From positions 1-64,000 of the forward strand of contig JAZNDW010000012.1 in NCBI GenBank assembly GCA_045588245.1: DNA of 64,000 nucleotides, in the 5' to 3' direction. Positions 22,363 through 31,621 of this stretch are shown piece by piece. Every line of letters starts with the position of its first letter. The first letter of the stretch is position 1. Below the pieces are notes generated by a model. The model searched no databases. It saw only the letters and a list, made by a program, of their open reading frames with translations, and was not told the origin of the DNA. The position numbers and the translations under genes are program-made. The DNA is from DTU064 sp045588245 (lineage in GTDB: Bacteria; Bacillota; Clostridia; Oscillospirales; CAG-272).

Positions 22363-24597
22363 ATGGCAAGAAAGAAAACAACACCGCCACCCGTTTCAGT
22401 CCCTCCGGCGGAAATTGTCAACCAGCCTATAACAGAAACGATAGAATCAAACTATATGCCTTACGTCATGACCGTTATCGTGTCCCGCGCGATACCGGAA
22501 ATTGACGGCTTCAAGCCCGCTCACAGAAAGCTTCTTTACACGATGTACCGTATGGGCCTTATGACGGGCGGACGTACCAAGAGTGCAAACATCGTCGGAC
22601 AGACGATGAAGCTTAATCCGCACGGTGACGCATCGATCTACGAAACGATGGTGCGTCTTACACGCGCAAACGATGCACTCCTGCATCCTTTCATTGATTC
22701 CAAGGGTACGTTCGGCAAGCAGTATTCAAGTGACATGAAGCCTTCGGCTTCGCGTTACACGGAAGCAAAGCTTGAGCCGATCTGCGCCGAGATCTTCCGC
22801 GGAATCGATAAAAACGCCATTGACATGGTCGATAACTACGACAGTACGATGCAGGAGCCGGTACTCCTGCCCACGACGTTTCCGAACATTCTCGCGAACC
22901 CCAATATGGGTATTGCCGTCGGCATGGCGTCCAATATCTGCTCGTTCAATTTGGCGGAAATATGTGACGGAACGATAGCCCTACTCAAAAATCCGAAAAC
23001 AACGAACGAAAAGCTTCTTGATATAATCAAAGCCCCCGATTTTTCGGGCGGCGCACAGCTCATTTACGATCGCGAACAGCTTTTGTCTATTTATAAAACC
23101 GGTGTCGGACCCGTACGTCTGCGCGCAAAATATAAGTACGACGAAAAGAATAACTGTATCGAGATCATTGAGATACCGTATTCCACGACGATAGAGCTGA
23201 TCCAGAAAAAGCTTACGGAGCTGTTCAAAGAAGGAAAGATCAAGGACGTTACCGACTTTCGCGACGAGATCGACATCTCGGGCTTTAAGCTTACCCTTGA
23301 CGTTAAGCGCGGCACCGACGTGCCGAAGCTTATGGAAAAGCTCTATAAGCTCACGCCCCTTGAAGATACGTTCAGATGTAATTTCAATCTCTTGATCGAC
23401 GGCACGCCACGTCAGCTCGGCGTTGCCGAGATACTGACGGAATGGATCCGCTTCCGTTCGGGCTGTTACCGCCGCGAGCTTACGTTTGACTGTGAACGCA
23501 AGGAAGAAAAGCTTCATCTGTTGCTCGGACTCGGTAAAATTTTGATCGACATAGACAAGGCGATAAAGATCGTCCGTGAAACGGAAACGGAAAACATGGT
23601 CGTTCCGAATCTCATGGAGGGCTTCGGCATCGACAAGCTTCAGGCTGAATATATCGCCGAGATCAAGCTTCGCAACCTGAACCGCGAATATATCATCAAT
23701 CGAATTAAAGAGATAGAATCGCTTCGCCGCGAGATCGCCGATATGCGCGCCATCATCGAGGACGAGCTAAAGCTTAAAGCAGAGCTTATCAAGCAACTTA
23801 ACGAGATTAAGAAAAAGTACGGTCAGCCTCGCCGCACGGAAATCATATCCGCAGACGAAGTCAAGACCGTTACGGCTGACGATTTTATCGAAAATTATCC
23901 TTGCAAAGCCGTAATGACAAAGGAAGGATACTTCAAAAAGATCACGATGGCGTCCTGGCGCGGAAACGACGAGCAAAAGCTCAAGGATGGCGACTACGTT
24001 CTTTGCTGTGATGACGCTGAAAACCGCGACGAAGTCCTGTTCTTCTCCGATAAAGGTCAGGTATATAAGACCCGTATCTGCGAATTTGATACGGTCAAGG
24101 CATCGTCACTGGGCGAATACGTCCCGTCGAAACTGAAATTTGACGATGGCGAAGGCGTTTTGTTCATGTATCCTTTGAAGGAATATTCCGCCGACGTCAA
24201 CATCATCTTCATTTTTGAAAATGGAAAAGGCGTCAAAGTTCCGATTTTAACGTACGAAACAAAAACGAATCGCAAAAAGCTCACAAACGCTTACAGTACG
24301 GCGTCCCCTGTCGTTGCCGCTTTCGTTGAAAAGGGAGATGCGTATGAGATCATGATGATGAATAACGCCGATCGCGTTATCGTTTTCTCTACGTCATTGA
24401 TACCGACAAAGTCTACAAGAACGTCGCAGGGTGTATCGCTTTTCACGCTGAAAGCAAATCAGAAGATCGTATCCTCAAAGAGCAACCCTACCGCACTTTT
24501 TGAGAATCCTTCGCGTTACCGCAGACTGAAGCTGCCATCGACGGGAGTGATCCTTTCCGATGCTGACAGCGGATCCGCGCAACTTAAACTTTTGTAA
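22363..24597 (+). CDS. Type IIA DNA topoisomerase subunit A (ParC/GyrA-like)
   Basis: 744 residues. The breakage-reunion domain has PAHRKLLYTMYRMGL, GDASIYETMVRLTR and the active-site tyrosine in SASRYTEAKLEPI (about residue 131). After a coiled coil (about 420-480) comes a short C-terminal beta-pinwheel-like domain (from about 500). The usual GyrA-box motif is not evident, which favours a topoisomerase IV-type enzyme that relaxes and decatenates DNA. The ATPase subunit gene is not adjacent, which is unusual. GyrA versus ParC is not settled by eye. Confidence 0.9.
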   Translation: MARKKTTPPPVSVPPAEIVNQPITETIESNYMPYVMTVIVSRAIPEIDGFKPAHRKLLYTMYRMGLMTGGRTKSANIVGQTMKLNPHGDASIYETMVRLTRANDALLHPFIDSKGTFGKQYSSDMKPSASRYTEAKLEPICAEIFRGIDKNAIDMVDNYDSTMQEPVLLPTTFPNILANPNMGIAVGMASNICSFNLAEICDGTIALLKNPKTTNEKLLDIIKAPDFSGGAQLIYDREQLLSIYKTGVGPVRLRAKYKYDEKNNCIEIIEIPYSTTIELIQKKLTELFKEGKIKDVTDFRDEIDISGFKLTLDVKRGTDVPKLMEKLYKLTPLEDTFRCNFNLLIDGTPRQLGVAEILTEWIRFRSGCYRRELTFDCERKEEKLHLLLGLGKILIDIDKAIKIVRETETENMVVPNLMEGFGIDKLQAEYIAEIKLRNLNREYIINRIKEIESLRREIADMRAIIEDELKLKAELIKQLNEIKKKYGQPRRTEIISADEVKTVTADDFIENYPCKAVMTKEGYFKKITMASWRGNDEQKLKDGDYVLCCDDAENRDEVLFFSDKGQVYKTRICEFDTVKASSLGEYVPSKLKFDDGEGVLFMYPLKEYSADVNIIFIFENGKGVKVPILTYETKTNRKKLTNAYSTASPVVAAFVEKGDAYEIMMMNNADRVIVFSTSLIPTKSTRTSQGVSLFTLKANQKIVSSKSNPTALFENPSRYRRLKLPSTGVILSDADSGSAQLKLL

Positions 24598-24643
24598 TTT
24601 GAATTTTCATTTCGTAAAAACTTATAAGGAAGGTAAAGCAGGA

Positions 24644-25444
24644 ATGAAACTGAATAAAAAATCTTTAATCATCTGTGCCGCTATAACGGCAGCGCTCATC
24701 TTCTCTGTATTCACATTAGCCGCAACGGGCGAATATAACAGCGAAAACGATCCGTTGATCTCGTTTTCGTATCTAGAAGAGTACGTCGGCGCACTGAAGG
24801 CAGAATACGAAAAGGAAATTGCAGATCTCAAAACGGAAAATTCAGCTCTTACAGCGGAGCTTGACGGACTTAAAGCTGAGCTTGATAATGCCGCTACGGC
24901 AACGGAGCTTGCGGAGCTTAAAAGTCAGATAGAAGCACTCAAAAACAGCGGCGGCGAGTCTGTTGACGACGGACGTGTCGCAGAGCTTGAAGCAACGATT
25001 GCGGAGCTTACGAAAACGATAGAAGAGCTCAAGGCAAAGGATGACGGCGAAAAGATCGCCGAGCTTGAAGCCCAGATCACAGCTCTTCAAAGAGCCGTTG
25101 ATGCTATCAAAAACAGCGGTGGGAATATCGATGCCGAAGAAATGCTCGATATCGCATATACCGCTGTCGGCTTCGTTCCCGTCTTCTGTGAATACGGTGA
25201 CATTATTTATCCTGCCGACGTATCTCTTGAGGTCCTCTTGCGTACGGGACTTTCACAGGTCGTATCCCCCTTCGATTCTCAGGGACTTTCCAATATTACG
25301 AACGGTACGGATATGCTTGACGGCACAACTCTTATCAAGAATCATCTTTTGATCATTCCGAGAAACGACGGACGCGGAGTCAAGGTGCTCTCCCGTGACG
25401 GCGCCTGGTTCATGATCAGAGGCGAATACACAATCGGAGAATAA
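24644..25444 (+). CDS. Secreted or membrane-anchored coiled-coil protein, unknown function
   Basis: 266 residues from the ATG with GGAAGG upstream. One N-terminal hydrophobic helix (about 7-28, signal or anchor), then heptad-like leucine repeats (AELKSQIEAL, VAELEATIAELTK) through about residue 160 with two copies of LKNSGG/IKNSGG, then a compact C-terminal domain of about 100 residues (GFVPVFCEYGDIIYP) that I do not recognise. It is followed closely by two more envelope genes. Probably an extracytoplasmic structural or regulatory protein. Confidence 0.8.
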   Translation: MKLNKKSLIICAAITAALIFSVFTLAATGEYNSENDPLISFSYLEEYVGALKAEYEKEIADLKTENSALTAELDGLKAELDNAATATELAELKSQIEALKNSGGESVDDGRVAELEATIAELTKTIEELKAKDDGEKIAELEAQITALQRAVDAIKNSGGNIDAEEMLDIAYTAVGFVPVFCEYGDIIYPADVSLEVLLRTGLSQVVSPFDSQGLSNITNGTDMLDGTTLIKNHLLIIPRNDGRGVKVLSRDGAWFMIRGEYTIGE

Positions 25445-25456
25445 GAGGTAACGGTA

Positions 25457-25699
25457 ATGCATACTGAAAACAACAAAAAACGCAACAAGGTAGATAAAAG
25501 AACACTCATGACGAGAATCGTTGCGTGGGTTTTGGTTCTGATGATGGTGGTCACCGCACTTTATACCGCAATATTCTTTATCGTGGAGCAGTTCGGCGGC
25601 GAAAGCCACGATCACTCTTCGATCACAAACGTATACTTTATCGACGGTGATACCGTCGCAATATCAGAGGATATAAATGATGTATTCAGAAACGGATAA
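25457..25699 (+). CDS. Small membrane protein resembling the N-terminus of the next gene
   Basis: 80 residues: a basic N-terminus, one membrane segment (TRIVAWVLVLMMVVTALYTA, about 21-46) and an acidic external tail. The TM region parallels that of the following protein (TRIIAWALVVVTVAAALSTA), including the TR-I-AWxLV pattern. The gene overlaps the next by 23 bases. It may be a duplicated membrane-anchor module acting beside the larger protein. Function unknown. Confidence 0.7.
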   Translation: MHTENNKKRNKVDKRTLMTRIVAWVLVLMMVVTALYTAIFFIVEQFGGESHDHSSITNVYFIDGDTVAISEDINDVFRNG

Positions 25700-27704
25700 C
25701 ATACGAACGGTCAAAGACGGTAAAACGCTCGCCACTCGTATTATCGCGTGGGCGCTCGTCGTCGTCACGGTGGCGGCGGCGCTCTCCACGGCGATATATT
25801 TTCTGATTGAACGTGTCAAAGCAAACGAAAGCGACGACTTATATATGGCTGTCGGACTCGTTTACGGTACGGGCGTTGACGTTGCGTTCACAACGACGAC
25901 GACAACGGGCTTCACCGTAGGCTCGGAAACGATTGAAAAATACGAGAAGAGCTTCACTCCGCTATGGACTCTTGATAATACAAAAAAGATCTCGGTGCTC
26001 GGCGACCGCAACTTCGGCAAGACCGCGTTCAATTCATATTATCATTCGGATACCGACGTTGCCGTCGGCGGCTATCAATTACAGCTTGATGCAGTCTACG
26101 CCGACAGGGACGCTCTCACCGAAGCTGTTGCATCTGTAAACGCGCTCCTCGCAGAATCTGGACTTTACGCAATACCGTCGTATATAAACGGCGAATGTAA
26201 GATCAGACTCGGCAGTTATGCCGATGAAGAGTCTGCGACGGCGGCTATCGAAAGCGTTACAGCGCTTTTGCCCGATCACACAGTAACTGTGGCACTCCCG
26301 ACAGCGACGGGTGTTACCCTCGTTGAACACGCAACCGCAAAGATACTTTTCGAATACGATTGCGGCACTGAATCATTCCTTGCAGTAGAGCCTATCGAAA
26401 ACGAAGGTGACGGTGACATTTATCTTGCAACTCCCGCAGGCAATATCTATGACGGAGTTTTCGTTTATAAGCGGTACATAACGGACAGCATTGACGGCAT
26501 CTCGCTTGTCAACGTCGTTTCGCTTGAGGATTATATCCTCGGTGTCGTTCCGTATGAGGTGTCAAATTCCTGGCCGCAGGAGAGCCTCAAGGCTTTTTCC
26601 ATTATAGCGAGAACGCACGCCGTTGATAACCTTGGCAAGTATTGGAACAAATGGGGCTTCAACGTCGACGCAACGACGGCGACGCAGGTCTACCGCGGCG
26701 CAGGACGTGTCAATGACAACGTCCGTAAAGCCGCCGCCGATACCGAGGGCATCGTTATGATCTACGGCGACAAGCTCGCGTCCGTTTTCTATTCGTCGAG
26801 TGTCGGCAACTCAAATGCTGACGTTCGTTACGTCTGGGGCGGCACGCAGTATCCGTGGCTGCAGAGCGTAGAAACGCCGTGGGAAGATTATTTGAATCAT
26901 ACGTACGCATTCTGGAAGACCGAAGTTTCCGCGTCAGATCTGCAAAAGTATCTTAACTCACGCGGTTACACGACCTTGACATCACCCATCGCTGATATAA
27001 CGATCAACTCATACGCGGGTGAAAACTCAACGTACATATATCAGCTTACGGTTACGGATGAAGCGGGGAATACGGTAACGATAACCAGATCGGATAAAGT
27101 CCGCTCCGCATTCTCGTCATACGTCAAGAGCTCTAACTTTGTCGTAGGTAAGGGTAGCGTTGATTATACCGTTTACACGGAGCTTTTGCCTCCCGCGAGC
27201 GATCCTGCAACAGGAACGGGCGAGAAAGAATTTTCCGTGCTCACGGTTCTCGGCAGATTCGCCGCCATCTTTGATAACGGCGTTGACGTATTGACGTCTG
27301 ACGGTACGTACGAAGGCTTTACGGGAACGAACGGCGTGACCGTCAAGGTCGCGGGCGGTGACCTTGAAACTATCGTCGGCGAAAAAACAACATACACCGA
27401 AACGAGAACGGCTTACGCCTCCGACAGCGGCAACTTCATCTTCGTCGGAAAAGGCTGGGGACACGGCGTCGGATATTCTCAATGGGGTATTTACGATCTT
27501 TGTAAGATGGGATACGATTATGAATCCATCCTCCTTGCATACTGCCCCGAAACAGAGGCCGTTCATTATAAAAAAGTTCTTGATTACTATAAAGATAAAG
27601 TAACGTCGGAAGAAACCACCGAAACCGATCAAACGGTGTCGACCGATACCGAGCAATCGGATACCGAACAGGTTGTCACCGAACAAACAGACACAACTCA
27701 ATAA
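25677..27704 (+). CDS. SpoIID/LytB-domain membrane-anchored protein
   Basis: 675 residues. N-terminal anchor (about 15-42), then a region of about 85 residues resembling a SPOR-type fold (YQLQLDAVYADRDALTEAV, IRLGSYADEES), then the SpoIID domain (about 280-640) with LEDYILGVVPYEVSNSWPQE, containing the expected catalytic Glu, IIARTHAV, and the closing GKGWGHGVGYSQWG. The tail is Thr/Glu/Gln-rich. The SpoIID family are lytic transglycosylases cutting denuded glycan, in engulfment or vegetative wall turnover. The start overlaps the preceding small membrane protein. Confidence 0.9.
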   Translation: MMYSETDNIRTVKDGKTLATRIIAWALVVVTVAAALSTAIYFLIERVKANESDDLYMAVGLVYGTGVDVAFTTTTTTGFTVGSETIEKYEKSFTPLWTLDNTKKISVLGDRNFGKTAFNSYYHSDTDVAVGGYQLQLDAVYADRDALTEAVASVNALLAESGLYAIPSYINGECKIRLGSYADEESATAAIESVTALLPDHTVTVALPTATGVTLVEHATAKILFEYDCGTESFLAVEPIENEGDGDIYLATPAGNIYDGVFVYKRYITDSIDGISLVNVVSLEDYILGVVPYEVSNSWPQESLKAFSIIARTHAVDNLGKYWNKWGFNVDATTATQVYRGAGRVNDNVRKAAADTEGIVMIYGDKLASVFYSSSVGNSNADVRYVWGGTQYPWLQSVETPWEDYLNHTYAFWKTEVSASDLQKYLNSRGYTTLTSPIADITINSYAGENSTYIYQLTVTDEAGNTVTITRSDKVRSAFSSYVKSSNFVVGKGSVDYTVYTELLPPASDPATGTGEKEFSVLTVLGRFAAIFDNGVDVLTSDGTYEGFTGTNGVTVKVAGGDLETIVGEKTTYTETRTAYASDSGNFIFVGKGWGHGVGYSQWGIYDLCKMGYDYESILLAYCPETEAVHYKKVLDYYKDKVTSEETTETDQTVSTDTEQSDTEQVVTEQTDTTQ

Positions 27705-27710
27705 TAACGA

Positions 27711-27744
27711 AAAAAGCGTTTTCCGTATTCGGAAAACGCTTTTT
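27711..27744. terminator. Bidirectional terminator between convergent operons
   Basis: AAAAAGCGTTTTCCG and CGGAAAACGCTTTTT form a 15-bp perfect stem with loop TATT; it serves the spoIID-like gene and the leftward hypE-hypD operon. Confidence 0.88.
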
Positions 27745-27757
27745 CATATTTGCATAC

Positions 27758-28429
27758 TTATTTAATTATCGGTTCAAACGTCCGCTCTTTTAACGTGCGT
27801 AGCAACGTTTCGCTGTTGGTAATGGGATACTCTGTGACGATACCGCCGAGAGGGGTGTGATCGGGATCGTGAAAATCCGTTCCCGAAATTCCGATAAGAC
27901 CGTGCTTTGACGCCCATGCGGAGGCGATGTCGTTGTTCGACTCGTGCCACGGGGAAAGATTGGCGATCTCGATGCCGTCAAGATGCTTCGGATCGGTCAC
28001 CATCATTGTCGGACGGAACGGATGCGCCTGAAAGATCATCATTCCGTGCTCGTGAAGAACACGCGAAAGCGCACCGATGCTGTTCATTCTTCTCGGATCG
28101 CCAAGTTTCAGCAAGAAGTCCTCGGTGAGTCCGTAAACGAGGTAATCGCTGTTGTTTTCACGCATGAAACGGATCTCAGCCCCAAGCAAGATGTTGAGCC
28201 TGCCGTTAGCGGTATCAACGAACTTGCGGTGTCCCTCCATGAAGTAGGAAATGCGGTCGTACCATGTGCCGCCCTCAAGCTCCCTCGGAAATGTCCAGGG
28301 GTTAATGTGTTCAGTCGTTACAAGGGTAGTGTATCCTGCATCGATATATTTCTCGACGATCTCGTCAGCCGTTGCGTGCGCGCAGGAGCTGACGTGAACG
28401 CTGTGGCAGTGCATTTCGGTTTTGTACAT
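27758..28429 (-). CDS. PHP-domain phosphoesterase
   Basis: 223 residues. The PHP metal site is visible: MHCHSVHVSSCAHA (His7, His9), TTEHINPW, the internal QAHPFRPT, and the final GISGTDFHDPDH. Members hydrolyse phosphoesters such as histidinol phosphate, short nucleotides or 3',5'-bisnucleotides. This one is the last gene of the hydroxyproline dehydratase operon, 15 bases after the hydrolase gene. Its substrate here is unknown; a role in that pathway is only implied by position. Confidence 0.85.
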   Translation of the reverse strand: MYKTEMHCHSVHVSSCAHATADEIVEKYIDAGYTTLVTTEHINPWTFPRELEGGTWYDRISYFMEGHRKFVDTANGRLNILLGAEIRFMRENNSDYLVYGLTEDFLLKLGDPRRMNSIGALSRVLHEHGMMIFQAHPFRPTMMVTDPKHLDGIEIANLSPWHESNNDIASAWASKHGLIGISGTDFHDPDHTPLGGIVTEYPITNSETLLRTLKERTFEPIIK

Positions 28430-28444
28430 ACTTTCACCTCTACA

Positions 28445-29191
28445 TCAGATAAGTTTATTGATCGTGTCGGACAGGATACAGTTTATTATATCCATGTCGG
28501 TGTCTGAATAATAAAAATGAGTTGAATCCGGAAGTAATAATACATTTACGGCTTCATTGCCACGGTAATATTTCGCGGTATTCATGGAAACGAGCTCATC
28601 CTTGCGTGAAAGGATAACCGTTGTCGGAACGTTGACGTTCTGTGTTATTTTGCGTATTTTTCGTGAATATGATATAAGCTCAATGTATCGCGGCATCCAA
28701 CCGATGTAATGCCAAAAACGTCTGTCGGGTTTTATTCCGTATGCATTTTTTCCTGCCAAAAGGATTTCGTTATCCGTATCGACAAAATCAAATGCAATAC
28801 GGGCGGAATTGACAGTAACGATTGGCTTCGGTGCGATTTTCAATGGTGGCGCAAAAAACACGGCAGATCTGATCCGATCATGGTGGAGCAGTATTGCTTC
28901 CGTTGCAAAAAGAGTTCCCATGGAATGAGCAATCAAGGCAACGTTATCATGCTCGCGGCAAATGTAGGCCAAATAGTTGGCTACTTGCTGCGTCCATTTT
29001 TTCATAGATGTGTGGGCGAAATCGAGCGAATCGCCGCCATGACCGTCAAGGAGTAGGTTATAAACGGATATTGTTTCGGGAACGATCGATGTGAGTCTGT
29101 CAAAATGACGCGGTGTGCCGTTGATGCCGTGAATGAAAACAATCGCCGACGCTTTATCCGTGGAAACACGGATGTATTCACTGTGATTCAT
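28445..29191 (-). CDS. Alpha/beta hydrolase (esterase/lipase-like)
   Basis: 248 residues. Oxyanion region FIHGINGTPRHF, nucleophile Ser in ALIAHSMGTLFATEA (about residue 92), candidate acid Asp in LSRKDELVS and catalytic His in PDSTHFYY. No signal peptide, so cytoplasmic. Resembles the carboxylesterase/monoacylglycerol lipase group. It sits between hypD and the PHP gene with short gaps on both sides, so it is probably co-transcribed. What it contributes to hydroxyproline use is unclear. Confidence 0.87.
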   Translation of the reverse strand: MNHSEYIRVSTDKASAIVFIHGINGTPRHFDRLTSIVPETISVYNLLLDGHGGDSLDFAHTSMKKWTQQVANYLAYICREHDNVALIAHSMGTLFATEAILLHHDRIRSAVFFAPPLKIAPKPIVTVNSARIAFDFVDTDNEILLAGKNAYGIKPDRRFWHYIGWMPRYIELISYSRKIRKITQNVNVPTTVILSRKDELVSMNTAKYYRGNEAVNVLLLPDSTHFYYSDTDMDIINCILSDTINKLI

Positions 29192-29222
29192 AACGCGATT
29201 TTACGTCACGGGAACTTGCCGC

Positions 29223-31583
29223 TCACGAAAAAGACTGTTCCGTACGTTCGATTATTTCGTCCTGAAGCGCTTTTGAAAGGTTCCGGAAGTGATCCGAATA
29301 TCCTGCGACACGAACGATAATATCGCGGTATTCTTCGGGATGCTTTTGCGCTTCGATCAGGGTCTCTTTGTCGATGACGTTAAACTGAATGTGGTGTCCG
29401 TCCATGGCAAAATAAGAGCGTATGAGTGACGCGAGATTACGCTTGCCCTCGTCGCCTGCAACGACGGCGGGCGTGAACTTCTGATTGAGAAGCGTGCCGC
29501 CCGTGCGGAGATGGTCCATCTTTGCGCATGAGCGGATAACGGCTGTCGGTCCGTTCGTGTCGGCACCCTTATCGGGAGAAATGCCTTCGGAAACGGGCTT
29601 CGCTGCTGTTCTTCCGTTCGGAGATGCGAGCATAACCTCACCGAAGTATACGTGGCACGTTGTCGGAAGCATATTGACGCGGTATTCGCCGCCGCGGACG
29701 TTCGGACGACCCGTGACTGACTTCTGATAGAAGTTGAAAACGCTCTTCATGATGTCGTCGGCGTAATCGTCGTCGTTGCCGTAGAAGGGAGTATCGGTAC
29801 GGACGGTATGGTAGAGCTTTTCGTGACCGACAAAGTTGTCGCTCATAGCGTCAACGAGCTCGCGGAGCGTGAAGTCACCGTTTTCAAAAACGTGACGCTT
29901 GATCGTCGAAAGCGAGTCTGTGATCGTACCTATGCCGACGCCCTGAATGTAGGAGGTGTTATACCGTGCGCCGCCCGCGTTATAGTCCTTGCCGCGTGCG
30001 ATGCAGTCGTTTGTAATGATGGAAAGGAAGGGAACGGGCATATAGTCTGCGTAAATGCGTTCGATGATAGCGGATCCGCTCGTCTTGATGTCGAGGAAAT
30101 ATATCATCTGTCGGCAGAACGCATCGTAAAGCTCGTCGTAAGATTTGAAGCTTTCGGGCTCGCCGAGCTGTAATCCGATCGTTTTCTTCGTGTAATGATC
30201 GTAGCCGTTGTAGAGCGTCAGCTCAAGGATCTTCGGAATATTGAAGTATCCTGTGAGAATGTAAGCTTCGTTGCCGAATGCACCCGTTTCAACGCATCCG
30301 CTCGTGCCGCCGCGGCGGGCGTCTTCAAGCGTTTTTCCTGCCGCCATAAGCTCGGAAATAATTGCTTCGGTGTTATAGAAAGCGGGTTGTCCCCAGCCTT
30401 TTGAAGCGATCTCAACTGCGCGGAGCAGGAACTTGTTCGGAGTTTTGCGGCTGATCTGAACGTTTGATGAGGGCTGAAGCAACTTCATTTCGTCCATGCA
30501 GTCGAGAATAAGATACGAAACGGGATTGACGCCATCCTCGCCGTCAGGTGTGATACCGCCCGTATTGATGTTTGCAAAGTCGGTGTATGTTCCGCTTTCC
30601 TTCAGCGTTACGCCGACCTTCGGAGGCGCGGGCTGATTATTGAACTTGACCCAAAGGCACTCGAGCAGCTCAAGCGCAGAGTCGTCGGTGAGTGTACCTG
30701 CGTCAACGTCGCGCTGATAAAAGGGATAAACGTGCTGGTCGAGTCTGCCGGGGGAGTATGCGTCCCACGGATTGAGCTCGCTCGTAACACAGAGGTGAAC
30801 GAACCAATACATCTGAAGCGCCTGATGAAACGTTTGCGGAGCAAATTCGGGAACGATCGAGCAGTTTTGGGCGATCGTGAGAAGATCTGCTTTCCAGTCT
30901 TCGTCTGTTTCATTTTCCGCAAGCGTGAGCGCAAGCTCAGCGTAGCGTCTGCCGAGGGTGATGATGGCATCGCACGCGATGGACATACCCATAAGCTGTT
31001 CGCGGCGTTTATACGCTTCGGGATCGTTTATATAATCGAGCTTTTCGATAGCTTCTGCGATGTCGCGCTTGTAATCGGAAAAGCCCTTGTTGTAGATCTT
31101 ATCAGAGCAAACGGTGTGACCGGGACCGCGCTGCTCCATAAATTCCGTGAAAATACCTGCGGCGTAAGCGTTATGCCACTCCTCGGGAAGTGCGTTCAGA
31201 ATACGGTGGCGGATCGAACGGTTTTCCCAATAGGGAATAATTTCACGACGGTGCCAATCACGCTGTTCTTTTGAGTTTTTGAAGTAGATGATCTCGCGAT
31301 CGTTCATTATTTCGAGGTCTTCTACCGTGTGACAGCAAAGCTCGGGGAACGTGGGTGCTGACTGCGGCAGCTCACCCTTTTCACCGACGATCAGCTCGCC
31401 GCGTTCGATATAAAGCTTGCGATTTTTCATAAAATGCAAAAATGCAAGCGCACGCATCTCGGGAACGGATACGGAGCCTTCCCACTTTTTGTATGCTTCG
31501 GTAAAATAATGTGCACGCTCCATCGAGATCGTGGGCGTTGCGCTCGTGCTGATTTCACGAAGTCGTCTGACTCTTTCTGTCAT
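29223..31583 (-). CDS. hypD: Trans-4-hydroxy-L-proline dehydratase (glycyl radical enzyme)
   Basis: 786 residues. It dehydrates trans-4-hydroxy-L-proline to pyrroline-5-carboxylate by a radical mechanism. The active-site Cys430 and Glu432 are in GGTSGCVETGAFGNEA; the radical-bearing Gly761 is in RVAGYSDHF. The GCVETG form and flanking AYILTGYFNIPKILELTL match, from memory, the Clostridioides difficile HypD sequence along the whole length, and differ from the GCVEP of choline lyase and glycerol dehydratase. The activase gene is just upstream. The symbol here is not the hydrogenase-maturation HypD. Confidence 0.92.
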   Translation of the reverse strand: MTERVRRLREISTSATPTISMERAHYFTEAYKKWEGSVSVPEMRALAFLHFMKNRKLYIERGELIVGEKGELPQSAPTFPELCCHTVEDLEIMNDREIIYFKNSKEQRDWHRREIIPYWENRSIRHRILNALPEEWHNAYAAGIFTEFMEQRGPGHTVCSDKIYNKGFSDYKRDIAEAIEKLDYINDPEAYKRREQLMGMSIACDAIITLGRRYAELALTLAENETDEDWKADLLTIAQNCSIVPEFAPQTFHQALQMYWFVHLCVTSELNPWDAYSPGRLDQHVYPFYQRDVDAGTLTDDSALELLECLWVKFNNQPAPPKVGVTLKESGTYTDFANINTGGITPDGEDGVNPVSYLILDCMDEMKLLQPSSNVQISRKTPNKFLLRAVEIASKGWGQPAFYNTEAIISELMAAGKTLEDARRGGTSGCVETGAFGNEAYILTGYFNIPKILELTLYNGYDHYTKKTIGLQLGEPESFKSYDELYDAFCRQMIYFLDIKTSGSAIIERIYADYMPVPFLSIITNDCIARGKDYNAGGARYNTSYIQGVGIGTITDSLSTIKRHVFENGDFTLRELVDAMSDNFVGHEKLYHTVRTDTPFYGNDDDYADDIMKSVFNFYQKSVTGRPNVRGGEYRVNMLPTTCHVYFGEVMLASPNGRTAAKPVSEGISPDKGADTNGPTAVIRSCAKMDHLRTGGTLLNQKFTPAVVAGDEGKRNLASLIRSYFAMDGHHIQFNVIDKETLIEAQKHPEEYRDIIVRVAGYSDHFRNLSKALQDEIIERTEQSFS

Positions 31584-31621
31584 GCTGTTTATCTCCTTAT
31601 CGTAAAAAAATCGTTATTATG

